A stretch of 64,000 nt of DNA from Lachnospiraceae bacterium NK3A20. GTDB lineage: Bacteria > Bacillota > Clostridia > Lachnospirales > Lachnospiraceae. The DNA lies in the NCBI GenBank assembly GCA_900107575.1, contig FNQX01000005.1:62001-126000 (forward strand), given 5' to 3'. A model generated the notes under the pieces. It worked only from the letters and a program-made list of their open reading frames with translations, made no database searches and was not told the DNA's origin. The position numbers and the translations under genes are program-made. Each line of letters starts with the position of its first letter. Position 1 is the stretch's first letter. Shown here one piece after another: positions 17,017-24,847 of this stretch.

Positions 17017-18633
17017 GTGGCCGGAGAGAATAACAAAACTGACAAAATCAAAACGGAGTCGAGGCTGAAGGAAATCCGTGAGGTGCTTGGACGGAATCAT
17101 ATCACGCGAGGGGTCACGCCGGAGAAGCTGCGTATCATCCTGGAGGAGCTGGGACCGACGTACATCAAGCTGGGACAGATTATGTCCCTGCATTCCGATA
17201 TTCTGCCGAAGAGATACTGCGATGAGCTGATGAAACTCAATTCGGAAGTGACGCCGATGCCGTTCTCTGTGGTGGAGGAGGTCATCAACCGTTCCTATCG
17301 CTGTGACTGGCACGACTATTTCCAGTCGATGGATGAGAAGCCTTTAGGCTCTGCCTCCATTGCTCAGGTACACAAGGCAGTGCTCCGGGACGGAAGCGAG
17401 GTCATCGTCAAGGTGCAGCGAAAGGGGATCTATGACACGATGGCGCGCGACATCGGTCTCCTGCACAGGGCTGTGAGTCTCTTGCCGCCGGTTGCCAACC
17501 TGAGAAATCTCGTTGACCTGAACATGGTTCTGGATGAAATGTGGCAGGTGGCGCAGGAGGAGATGGACTTCCTCAAGGAAGCCTCCAACATGGAGGAGTT
17601 TGCGAGGAACAACGCGGATGTCACTTATGTGGGATGTCCGAAGCTCTATCACGAATACACGACCAGCCGTGTCCTCGTCATGCAGTACATCGGCGGCTGT
17701 CCGATTGACGATGTGAAGTCTCTGAAGGAGCAGGGCTACGATCTGAATGAGATCGGCACCAAGCTCGTCAACAACTATATCAAACAGGTGATGGACGACG
17801 GATTTTTCCACGCCGACCCGCATCCCGGCAATGTCAAGGTCTGCAACGGTCAGATCATATGGATTGACATGGGCATGATGGGGCGGTTGTCGGAACGCGA
17901 TCGTATGATCATGGTGCGCGGCGTTCGCGGCATTGCCCTGCATGATGTGACGGGGATTGAAAACGCAGTGCTGGATCTGTGCGGCACCTCCGGCAGGGTG
18001 GACCGCGCACGGCTGTACCAGGATCTGAAAAAGTTCCTGGAGAAGTACGGCTCGACCGGCATGGGCAGCATCAACGTGGGAGATGTGATGCAGGATCTCA
18101 TGGACATCATGAAGACCAATCATCTCTCCATTCCGCACGGCGTGACGATGCTGGCGCGCGGCATGACGCACATGGAAGGTGTCCTGACGCAGATCAGCCC
18201 GGACATCAACATGTTCGAGATCGCGTCCACGAGGGTTTCGGAGGACTATTTCCACAACATCAACTGGAAGGATGAGCTGTTCCGCAATGCCCGCACGATC
18301 TACCGTTCTTCGACAAAGGGGGCGGAGATTCCCTCACTTGCAGCAGACGCGCTGAAGGAGTATCTCTCGGGCGAAGCGAAAGTCAACATTGATCTTGTAG
18401 CGACGGAATCGCTGATGGAGACGGTGTTCACCGCGGTCCGCAACCTGGTCATCGGCCTGTGTATCGCGGCCCTCCTCATCAGTTCGAGTGTCCTGTGCAT
18501 GACGGACATGAAACCGAAGATACTCGGCATCCCTGCCCTCGGCGCCCTGGGCTATGCAATCGCCACGGCGGCAGGCACGTTTGTCCTCGGACGCTACATC
18601 TATAACAAGGTGAAGCAGTCCCGCGGCAGGTGA
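17017..18633 (+). CDS. ABC1/UbiB-family atypical protein kinase-like membrane protein
   Basis: 538 aa with a GTG start preceded by AAGGGAAG. UbiB/AarF/ADCK proteins have a kinase-like fold and are tied to quinone biosynthesis or lipid homeostasis. Seen: the KxGQ motif in TYIKLGQIMSLHSDILP (~50), the Ala-rich nucleotide loop PLGSASIAQVHKA (~110), the lysine in VIVKVQRKG, the catalytic-loop-like DGFFHADPHPGN (~265) and IWIDMGMMG (~287). Two hydrophobic helices close the C terminus. No ubiquinone or menaquinone genes are nearby, so the role in this anaerobe is open. A terminator lies between it and the phasin-like gene. Confidence 0.88.
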   Translation: MAGENNKTDKIKTESRLKEIREVLGRNHITRGVTPEKLRIILEELGPTYIKLGQIMSLHSDILPKRYCDELMKLNSEVTPMPFSVVEEVINRSYRCDWHDYFQSMDEKPLGSASIAQVHKAVLRDGSEVIVKVQRKGIYDTMARDIGLLHRAVSLLPPVANLRNLVDLNMVLDEMWQVAQEEMDFLKEASNMEEFARNNADVTYVGCPKLYHEYTTSRVLVMQYIGGCPIDDVKSLKEQGYDLNEIGTKLVNNYIKQVMDDGFFHADPHPGNVKVCNGQIIWIDMGMMGRLSERDRMIMVRGVRGIALHDVTGIENAVLDLCGTSGRVDRARLYQDLKKFLEKYGSTGMGSINVGDVMQDLMDIMKTNHLSIPHGVTMLARGMTHMEGVLTQISPDINMFEIASTRVSEDYFHNINWKDELFRNARTIYRSSTKGAEIPSLAADALKEYLSGEAKVNIDLVATESLMETVFTAVRNLVIGLCIAALLISSSVLCMTDMKPKILGIPALGALGYAIATAAGTFVLGRYIYNKVKQSRGR

Positions 18634-18648
18634 CGCGGCTTCTCTACG

Positions 18649-18981
18649 CAGGCTGCTATGACTTGCTCCGTTCGCTGGCGGCTACCCGTGAGTGGGCTGC
18701 CTTTCCTATGGTGCGGAAGACGGTCATAACTTTGCTGCGGACCACGGCGGCGCCGTATCGGGGAATCGGGAGCTGCCTGAGGTCCGGCAGTGCGAATTGC
18801 GGCTATAAGTTTTGTCCTTTAAAACTTATGACCGCTATTCACATCACCGAAATGCAGCTCCCGACCCCCGACACGACACCACCGCGGTCCTCCACAAAGT
18901 GATACCCGTATTCCGCACTTCGAGCGTCAAAGCAGCCCACCCATCGGGTAGCCGCCTGCGAACGGAGTGAGAGAGCAGCCA
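18649..18981. repeat. Long imperfect inverted-repeat (hairpin) element, copy 2
   Basis: The left arm from GGCTGCTATGACTTGCTCCG, then TTCGCTGGCGGCTACCCG, pairs with the right-arm segments CGGGTAGCCGCC and GAACGGAGTGAGAGAGCAGC. Inner GCAGC/GCTGC and CCGCGGT blocks also pair. The tip at 18805-18829 is ATAAGTTTT with AAAACTTAT around loop GTCCTTT: the same loop as copy 1, with CC/GG replaced by TT/AA on opposite sides. It fills the 400-bp gap between ubiB and the pseudouridine synthase. No gene seen inside. Confidence 0.8.
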
Positions 18982-19031
18982 TCGCGGGCGGATTCAGGGT
19001 ATGACAGCCCGGAGACTAGAACTGGAATGAC

Positions 19032-20195
19032 ATGGATAAAGTGCTGAGCCACACCCTCCGGGAGGAAGACCTTGCCGTCACCGCCGGAGGGCTTGTCAAT
19101 TTAATATTGAAGAACTGCGTCAAGGTCACGGGCCATGAGATCTCCGGGGCGAAGTTCCTGCCGGACGGGATTACAGTGGACGGGCGGCTCGTGCATGTGT
19201 CGGAGCGGATTGCGCCGGGCCAGACGCTGCGCATCATCCTGCCGGAGGATGAGGACAGGGATGCGATGGTGCCGGCCAGGATGCCCCGGGGCGGTCCGGA
19301 GATTCTCTACGAGGATGAGGATATCGTCATATTGAACAAGCCGGCGGGCATCGTTTCCCACCCGTCGCCCGGACACTACGCGGACTCGATGGCGAATTAC
19401 CTTGCGGGGTACTACAAGGATAAAGGCGAAGATTTCGTCTGCCGGCTGGTCGGCCGTCTGGACAAGGAGACTTCCGGGACGCTGCTCTTTGCGAAGAACC
19501 GTGCGGCCTGCGCGAGGCTCTTCCGGGAGCGGAGCGAAGATGAGCTCCGGAGAACCTACCTTGCCATCGTACACGGCCTATTCCCGGAAGGACAGCTGGA
19601 AGGGACGATCGAGGGCAACATCGACGCCATGCCGGGTGTCCTCATGCTGCGACAGGTCACGGGAGACGGTTCGGGGCTTCGGGCGGTCACACAGTACCGT
19701 GTGCTCGCCCAGAGAAGGGAAGAGGAATCAGAGATGCCTCTCGACCCGGAACGTTCTGTGGGGACGAGCACGTCTAATGCCTGTGGATGCACGAGCGCAA
19801 AACGTCTTGGCGCGACAGAAGATCATCCAAATACTTCCATGGCTAGAGGCAGAAGGCCGGACGGCTTTGATGCATCCGTAGAATCCGAGGGGCAGATGAA
19901 GCCGTGCGGTGGCGGGATTTCCCTTGTCCAGTGCCATATCCTGACCGGGAGGACACACCAGATCCGCCTGCACATGGCGAGCATCGGACACCCGCTCGTG
20001 GGAGATACACTGTACGGGCCGGAAGCACAAATGCCGGACCCGGACGGACACATCGTATCCATGCCGGGAGAGAAGAGAGCGCTCCTGCACGCTGCGAGAA
20101 TCACGCTGATCCAGCCGTTTACGGGAGAGAAGATTGAGGTCGGTGCGCCGCTTCCCTCGGATTTCCAATGTTTTTCTGGATACAATTTTTCTTGA
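19032..20195 (+). CDS. RluA-family pseudouridine synthase with an internal insert
   Basis: 387 aa, against about 300 for the family. It isomerises uridine to pseudouridine in rRNA or tRNA; the target is not predictable. An S4-like N-terminal segment (GITVDGRLVHVSERIAPGQT) is followed by the catalytic domain: NKPAGIVSHPSPGH (~102), the catalytic Asp in GRLDKETSGTLLFAKN (~144), ARRTYLAIV-type strand, and HILTGRTHQIRLHMA (~302) with HPLVGDTLYG. Residues about 228-295 (nt 19713-19917) interrupt the normally short link between AVTQYRVL and SLVQCHIL. This insert is hydrophilic, Ser/Arg/Cys-rich and unlike the family. Its DNA has a weak inverted repeat (GCCTCT..AGAGGC). Confidence 0.88.
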   Translation: MDKVLSHTLREEDLAVTAGGLVNLILKNCVKVTGHEISGAKFLPDGITVDGRLVHVSERIAPGQTLRIILPEDEDRDAMVPARMPRGGPEILYEDEDIVILNKPAGIVSHPSPGHYADSMANYLAGYYKDKGEDFVCRLVGRLDKETSGTLLFAKNRAACARLFRERSEDELRRTYLAIVHGLFPEGQLEGTIEGNIDAMPGVLMLRQVTGDGSGLRAVTQYRVLAQRREEESEMPLDPERSVGTSTSNACGCTSAKRLGATEDHPNTSMARGRRPDGFDASVESEGQMKPCGGGISLVQCHILTGRTHQIRLHMASIGHPLVGDTLYGPEAQMPDPDGHIVSMPGEKRALLHAARITLIQPFTGEKIEVGAPLPSDFQCFSGYNFS

Positions 20196-20220
20196 CACGT
20201 TTTCGACGGGTGTCTACAAT
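20192..20220 (+). promoter_or_regulatory. Promoter of the opp operon
   Basis: TTGACA (20192-20197), 17-bp spacer and TACAAT (20215-20220). The -35 box overlaps the stop codon of the pseudouridine synthase gene. The leader to oppB would be about 165 nt and contains a terminator. Confidence 0.8.
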
Positions 20221-20259
20221 AGCAAGTGCTATTCAAATTATTGAATCCAGTTTTCCGGT

Positions 20260-20287
20260 GCAATGGTGTGCGGGACCATTGCTTTTT
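20260..20287 (+). terminator. Terminator in the opp leader
   Basis: GCAATGGT and ACCATTGC form a perfect 8-bp stem with a 7-nt loop, then TTTTT. It lies about 35 nt downstream of the predicted opp start, so it may end the upstream gene's transcript, act as an attenuator for oppBCDF, or both. Confidence 0.8.
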
Positions 20288-20392
20288 GTATGTTCAGCAC
20301 TTTTATGCGTGAAAGCAATAAAGTCACAGCCTGCGGCACCGGCCTGATGTTTTCAATAGCTACGCAGTACATATCAAAGAGAGGACAGAAAG

Positions 20393-21304
20393 TTGCTTAG
20401 ATACATCGTTAAAAGAGTCATTCTGGCAATCGTCACCTTATTCCTGACCTGCTTCATCACCTTCTTCGCCATGAACGCGGTTCCCGGCGGACCGTTCAAC
20501 GGCGAGAAGGCGAAGTCCGCGGCAGTTCTGAAGGTGCTGAACGAGAGATACGGCCTCGACAAGCCGGTCGGCGTGCAGTTCATTAATTATATGAAGAACA
20601 TGCTGCACGGCGATTTCGGCGTTTCGTTAAAGACCGGCCGTGACATTGCGCAGACCATCCAGACACGTTTCGCCGTCTCTGCAAAGCTCGGCCTCATGGC
20701 GGTCGTCGTCGCGCTGGTGCTGGGCATCGTTCTGGGTGCCGTTGCCGCGCTGAACCGCAACAAGTGGCCGGATCACATCATCATTTTCTTCGTCACTCTG
20801 TTCACGGCAATGCCTTCCTTCGTGGCGGCCTCCTTCCTGCTCCTCATCTTCAGTATTCAGCTGCAGTGGGTACCGGTATGGTCGACGACAGATCCCAGCT
20901 ATGTGCTGCCTGTCATCGCGCTATCGCTCTCGCCGATGGCGTACATCACGAGACTGACCAAGACTTCCATGCTGGACGTGCTCGGTCAGGATTACATCCG
21001 CACCGCAAAGGCGAAGGGTGTAAGCCCTGTAAAGGTCATCTTCGTTCACGCGCTGCGCAATGCGCTGATCCCGGTCATCACTTACGTCGGACCTCTGACT
21101 GCATCGATTCTGACGGGCTCCCTCGTTGTTGAGAACATCTTCACGATCGGCGGCCTCGGCTCTCAGTTCGTCGACAGCATCACGAACCGTGACTACACGA
21201 TGATCATGGGCGTTACGATTTTCCTGGCAGTGATCATGGTTGCCATGAACCTGGTGTCCGACCTTCTGTACAAGCTCGTCGATCCCAGAATTCAGCTCGA
21301 TTAG
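20393..21304 (+). CDS. oppB: Oligopeptide ABC transporter permease OppB
   Basis: 303 aa with a TTG start; AGAGAGGACAG lies 7-8 nt before it, and MLRYIVKRVILAIVTLFLT is the canonical N terminus of OppB/DppB. Six membrane helices are seen. The EAA loop near the C-terminal third reads YIRTAKAKGVSPVKVIFVHA and contacts the ATPases. The conserved motif AVPGGPFNGEKAKS follows the first helix, as in peptide rather than nickel permeases. First gene of oppBCDF. Confidence 0.93.
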   Translation: MLRYIVKRVILAIVTLFLTCFITFFAMNAVPGGPFNGEKAKSAAVLKVLNERYGLDKPVGVQFINYMKNMLHGDFGVSLKTGRDIAQTIQTRFAVSAKLGLMAVVVALVLGIVLGAVAALNRNKWPDHIIIFFVTLFTAMPSFVAASFLLLIFSIQLQWVPVWSTTDPSYVLPVIALSLSPMAYITRLTKTSMLDVLGQDYIRTAKAKGVSPVKVIFVHALRNALIPVITYVGPLTASILTGSLVVENIFTIGGLGSQFVDSITNRDYTMIMGVTIFLAVIMVAMNLVSDLLYKLVDPRIQLD

Positions 21305-21330
21305 GTACGCCTCGAGCCTCTGTCGTAACA

Positions 21331-21366
21331 TCAGGACAGCCCGAAGCGATTGCTTCTGAACTGTTG
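21331..21366 (+). repeat. REP-like dispersed repeat, short copy E
   Basis: TCAGGACAGCCCGAAGCGAT followed by TGCTTCTGAACTGTTG. It has the GACAGCCCGAAGC core and the TTGCTTCT mirror half and sits in the 85-bp gap between oppB and oppC. Confidence 0.5.
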
Positions 21367-21389
21367 CATATGTGAAAGGTATTCAGGAA

Positions 21390-22469
21390 ATGGCACTCAA
21401 TTACGATATTCCCGCACCGAAGAAAAGAAAGTTCAGCCTGCAGATTGATCCTTCTCAGTTCGAGAAGGCAACTGATGAAGAGAAGAGACAGCAGGACGTC
21501 ATGGCGAACTCTACCACCTTCCTCAAGGATGGTATGAGACGCCTCATGAAAAACCCGCTGGCGGTCATGTCCATGATCATCCTGGTGCTGGTCATTCTGA
21601 TCATGATCTTCGCGCCGATCGTCGTGCCCTACGGCTACGATGAGATCCTCACCGTAGAGGGCACCCGTGATAAGGCTGCCGCGAACATGGCACCGTTTCA
21701 GTTCTCAGAGAGAGAGCAGGAGTTCATGGAGAAATACAACACCCAGCTGTTCCCGCACATCATGGGTACGGATGAGCTCTGCCGCGACTATTTCATCCGC
21801 GTCGTTTACGGCACGAGAGTATCCTTCCTCGTCGGTGTCTTCGCATCCCTCATGGTACTCATCATCGGTACGATTTACGGAGCGATCTCAGGTTACCTCG
21901 GCGGTATGACGGACCTCATCATGATGAGAATCGTCGACATTATTTACTCGCTGCCGGATATCCTCATCATCATCCTGCTGGCGGTGGTATTCAAAGAGAC
22001 GATGGATTTCTCGAGTGTGCCTGTCATCGGCAAGCTCGGCACGAACATGGTCGCGATGTTCATCGTGTTCGGCCTGCTCTACTGGGTAGGTATGGCAAGA
22101 CTCGTCCGCGGTGAGATCCTCATGATCAAACAGAACGAGTACGTTCTGGCGGCGAAGTCCATGGGCGCATCCTCCGCGAGGATCATCAGGAACCACATCC
22201 TCCCGAACTGCCTCTCCGTCATCATTATCACCACAGCACAGCAGATCCCGTCTGCTATTTTCACGGAGTCGTACCTCTCCTTCATCGGACTGGGCGTTGC
22301 GCTCCCGATGCCTTCCCTTGGCTCCCTTGCCAACGCGGCGCGCTCGGGCATGCAGTCCTATCCCTGGAAGCTGGTATTCCCCGCGGTGGCGATTGTCCTC
22401 ATCGTGCTGGCATTCAACCTGATCGGCGATGCCATGAGAGACGCATTCGACCCGAAGCTCAAGAACTGA
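21390..22469 (+). CDS. oppC: Oligopeptide ABC transporter permease OppC
   Basis: 359 aa from the ATG at 21390 (MALNYDIPAPKKRKF), preceded by GAAAGGTATTCAGGAA; a GTG six codons upstream is less likely. It has a charged N-terminal tail of ~60 residues, a first helix (AVMSMIILVLVILIMIFAPI), an extracytoplasmic loop with MGTDELCRDYFIRVVYGTRV (OppC signature) and five further helices. The EAA loop is YVLAAKSMGASSARIIRNHI near residue 250. Partner of OppB in the membrane channel. Confidence 0.94.
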   Translation: MALNYDIPAPKKRKFSLQIDPSQFEKATDEEKRQQDVMANSTTFLKDGMRRLMKNPLAVMSMIILVLVILIMIFAPIVVPYGYDEILTVEGTRDKAAANMAPFQFSEREQEFMEKYNTQLFPHIMGTDELCRDYFIRVVYGTRVSFLVGVFASLMVLIIGTIYGAISGYLGGMTDLIMMRIVDIIYSLPDILIIILLAVVFKETMDFSSVPVIGKLGTNMVAMFIVFGLLYWVGMARLVRGEILMIKQNEYVLAAKSMGASSARIIRNHILPNCLSVIIITTAQQIPSAIFTESYLSFIGLGVALPMPSLGSLANAARSGMQSYPWKLVFPAVAIVLIVLAFNLIGDAMRDAFDPKLKN

Positions 22470-22505
22470 TTTATCTTGGAGCTTAACGTTCTGAAAGGAT
22501 TACAA

Positions 22506-23588
22506 ATGGCAATTACTGATACAGCAGTTGTAGAAAAAGTGAAAGCGAACGAGGAGAATCTCGTGCTGCAGGTGAAGGATCTCCACACCTCCTTCTTTAC
22601 CGATTCGGGCGAAGTGCAGGCGGTCAACGGCGTGTCCTTCAACCTCGGCAAGGGCAAGATCCTGGGCGTGGTCGGCGAGTCCGGCTCCGGCAAGTCCGTC
22701 ACCGCCTATTCGATCATGCAGATCCTCGCAGAGACCGGCCGCGTGGTCGGCGGAGAGATCCTCTACAAGGGCGAGAACATCCTGAAATACGATAAGAAGC
22801 AGATGGATGATTTCCGCGGAGACAAGTGCTCCATCATCTTCCAGGATCCCATGACCAGTCTGAATCCGACCTTCACGATCGGCTGGCAGCTGCGGGAAGC
22901 CCTGCGTCTGCATACGAAATATAAAACGAAACAGGCGGCCAACGAGCGTTCGATCGAACTCCTCAAGATGGTTGGCGTCAATGAACCCGAAGCCAGGATC
23001 AAGCAGTATCCCTTCGAGCTCTCCGGCGGCATGCGCCAGCGTGTCATGATCGCGATGGCTCTGGCCTGTGAGCCGGACATCCTGATCGCCGACGAGCCGA
23101 CGACCGCGCTGGACGTGACCATTCAGGCGCAGATCCTCGAGCTCATGAAAGATCTGCAGAAACAGCTCGGCATGGCGATCATTCTGGTCACTCATGACCT
23201 GGGCGTCATCGCCTCCATGTGCGATGAGATCATCGTCATGTACGGCGGGCGCGTGTGCGAGAGAGGCACGGCGGACGACATTTTCTATCGTCCCTGTCAC
23301 GAGTACACGAAGGGCCTGTTGCGTTCCATCCCGAATGTCAGCAACATGAAGGAGAAGCTGATCCCCATCGGCGGCACGCCGATCAACATGCTGGCAATGC
23401 CGAAGGGCTGCGCGTTCTGTCCCAGATGCGACAATGCGCTGAAAATCTGTCTGACAGAGAAGCCTGACGAGATGGAGATGCCCGACGGTCACTATGCTGC
23501 CTGCTGGCTGAATGTGAAGAAGGCTTATGAAGAAGAGGCGGCCGGCAATGAGAGAGGAACGAGAGTCCACGAGGAGGTAAACGCCTGA
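22506..23588 (+). CDS. oppD: Oligopeptide ABC transporter ATP-binding protein OppD
   Basis: 360 aa from the ATG at 22506 ([13 protein letters not shown]), which has GAAAGGA 6 nt upstream. Walker A GESGSGKS (~60), Q-loop [12 protein letters not shown] (~105), signature LSGGMRQR (~174), Walker [13 protein letters not shown] (~193) and H-loop THDLG. The C-terminal oligopeptide/dipeptide extension has Cys-rich [16 protein letters not shown], which in OppD/DppD relatives can bind an iron-sulfur cluster. The stop overlaps the oppF ATG by one base. Confidence 0.95.
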   Translation: MAITDTAVVEKVKANEENLVLQVKDLHTSFFTDSGEVQAVNGVSFNLGKGKILGVVGESGSGKSVTAYSIMQILAETGRVVGGEILYKGENILKYDKKQMDDFRGDKCSIIFQDPMTSLNPTFTIGWQLREALRLHTKYKTKQAANERSIELLKMVGVNEPEARIKQYPFELSGGMRQRVMIAMALACEPDILIADEPTTALDVTIQAQILELMKDLQKQLGMAIILVTHDLGVIASMCDEIIVMYGGRVCERGTADDIFYRPCHEYTKGLLRSIPNVSNMKEKLIPIGGTPINMLAMPKGCAFCPRCDNALKICLTEKPDEMEMPDGHYAACWLNVKKAYEEEAAGNERGTRVHEEVNA

Positions 23589-24568
23589 TGGCAGAAGTTA
23601 CGAAGAAAAATAGCGATTACCTCGTAGAGGTTCATGATCTGAAAGAGTATTTCCCGGTGAAGACCGGCTTCCTGCAGACGACACCGCTGAAGGCGGTGGA
23701 CGGCGTCTCCTTCAACATCAAGGCAGGCGAGACGCTGGGCCTTGTGGGAGAGTCCGGCTGCGGCAAGACCACGGTCGGCAGAACACTCCTGCACCTGTAC
23801 AAGCCGACCGGCGGCGAGTTCTATTTCGACGGTCAGCTTGTCACAGACAAGAATATCCAGCCTCTGAGAAAACAGATGCAGATGGTATTCCAGGACCCGT
23901 ATTCCTCATTGAATCCCCGCATGACGGTCGAGGATATCATCGGAGAGCCGCTGGATATCCATCATTTGTACGCGTCCAAGGGCGAGCGGCACGACCGGGT
24001 GATGGAGCTCATGGAGCTGGTCGGCCTCAATGCAGAGCATGCGACACGCTATGCGCACGAGTTCTCCGGCGGACAGAGACAGAGAATCGGCATCGCGAGA
24101 GCTCTCGCGGTGAATCCGAAGTTCATTGTCTGCGATGAGCCGGTATCCGCGCTGGATGTTTCCATTCAGGCGCAGATCATCAATATGTTCGAGGACATCC
24201 AGGACAAGCTGGGCGTAGCCTACCTGTTCATCGCTCACGACCTCCTCGTTGTGCACCACATCTCGAAGAGAATTGCCGTCATGTACCTTGGCAAGCTCGT
24301 GGAGATCGCCGATGCGGATGAGCTGAACGCGCACCCCATCCACCCGTATACGCTGGCACTCTTGTCTGCCGTTCCGATCCCGGATCCGAAGACGGCAAGG
24401 AATTCCAGCCGTATTGTGCTGGAAGGCGATGTACCTTCTCCCCTTCGTATGCCCAGCGGCTGTCCGTTCCGCACCAGGTGTCCGTATGCGACAGAGCAGT
24501 GCGCGAAGGAAATGCCGGAGCTGACCGACAGGGGCAGCGGCCACATGGTAGCCTGCTGGAACAAATAA
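23588..24568 (+). CDS. oppF: Oligopeptide ABC transporter ATP-binding protein OppF
   Basis: 326 aa. Walker [10 protein letters not shown] (~58), Q-loop [16 protein letters not shown] (~100), signature [15 protein letters not shown] (~160), Walker [15 protein letters not shown] (~183). The C-terminal extension has [16 protein letters not shown]. It pairs with OppD to power uptake. GAGGAGGTAAACGCCTG lies inside the end of oppD and serves as its ribosome binding site; the genes overlap by 1 bp. Confidence 0.95.
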   Translation: MAEVTKKNSDYLVEVHDLKEYFPVKTGFLQTTPLKAVDGVSFNIKAGETLGLVGESGCGKTTVGRTLLHLYKPTGGEFYFDGQLVTDKNIQPLRKQMQMVFQDPYSSLNPRMTVEDIIGEPLDIHHLYASKGERHDRVMELMELVGLNAEHATRYAHEFSGGQRQRIGIARALAVNPKFIVCDEPVSALDVSIQAQIINMFEDIQDKLGVAYLFIAHDLLVVHHISKRIAVMYLGKLVEIADADELNAHPIHPYTLALLSAVPIPDPKTARNSSRIVLEGDVPSPLRMPSGCPFRTRCPYATEQCAKEMPELTDRGSGHMVACWNK

Positions 24569-24616
24569 GTCAGGGCACCTGCTGCTTTATATTGGCGGCG
24601 TGGAATAGTTGACATC

Positions 24617-24660
24617 ATAAGTACGTGGGTTTCAGGCAATGGAGCCTGCGCACTTATTTT
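24617..24660 (+). terminator. Terminator after oppF
   Basis: ATAAGT..AGGC pairs with GCCT..ACTTAT around a short loop, with bulges, followed by TTTTT. It separates oppBCDF from oppA. Confidence 0.7.
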
Positions 24661-24682
24661 TCAACTTTCGTGATTCAATGAG

Positions 24683-24710
24683 TTGAAGTATTGGCGCATT
24701 GATGTATTAT
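24683..24710 (+). promoter_or_regulatory. Probable promoter of oppA
   Basis: TTGAAG (24683-24688), 16-bp spacer and TATTAT (24705-24710). The leader of about 130 nt contains two hairpins (CCTGGAAGG/CCTTCCGG and TACGGCGTG/ATGCCGTA) with no T-run. Confidence 0.55.
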
Positions 24711-24847
24711 AGTAATAACGTATCGGCTGATGAGTAAAATAAGGCCGGCGTATCATTAGTAATAGCGCCTGGAAGGGATCTTACCTTCCGGTGTTTATTA
24801 TACGGCGTGTTCCATGCCGTAATATTCATCTAATAGGAGGAGATTTT

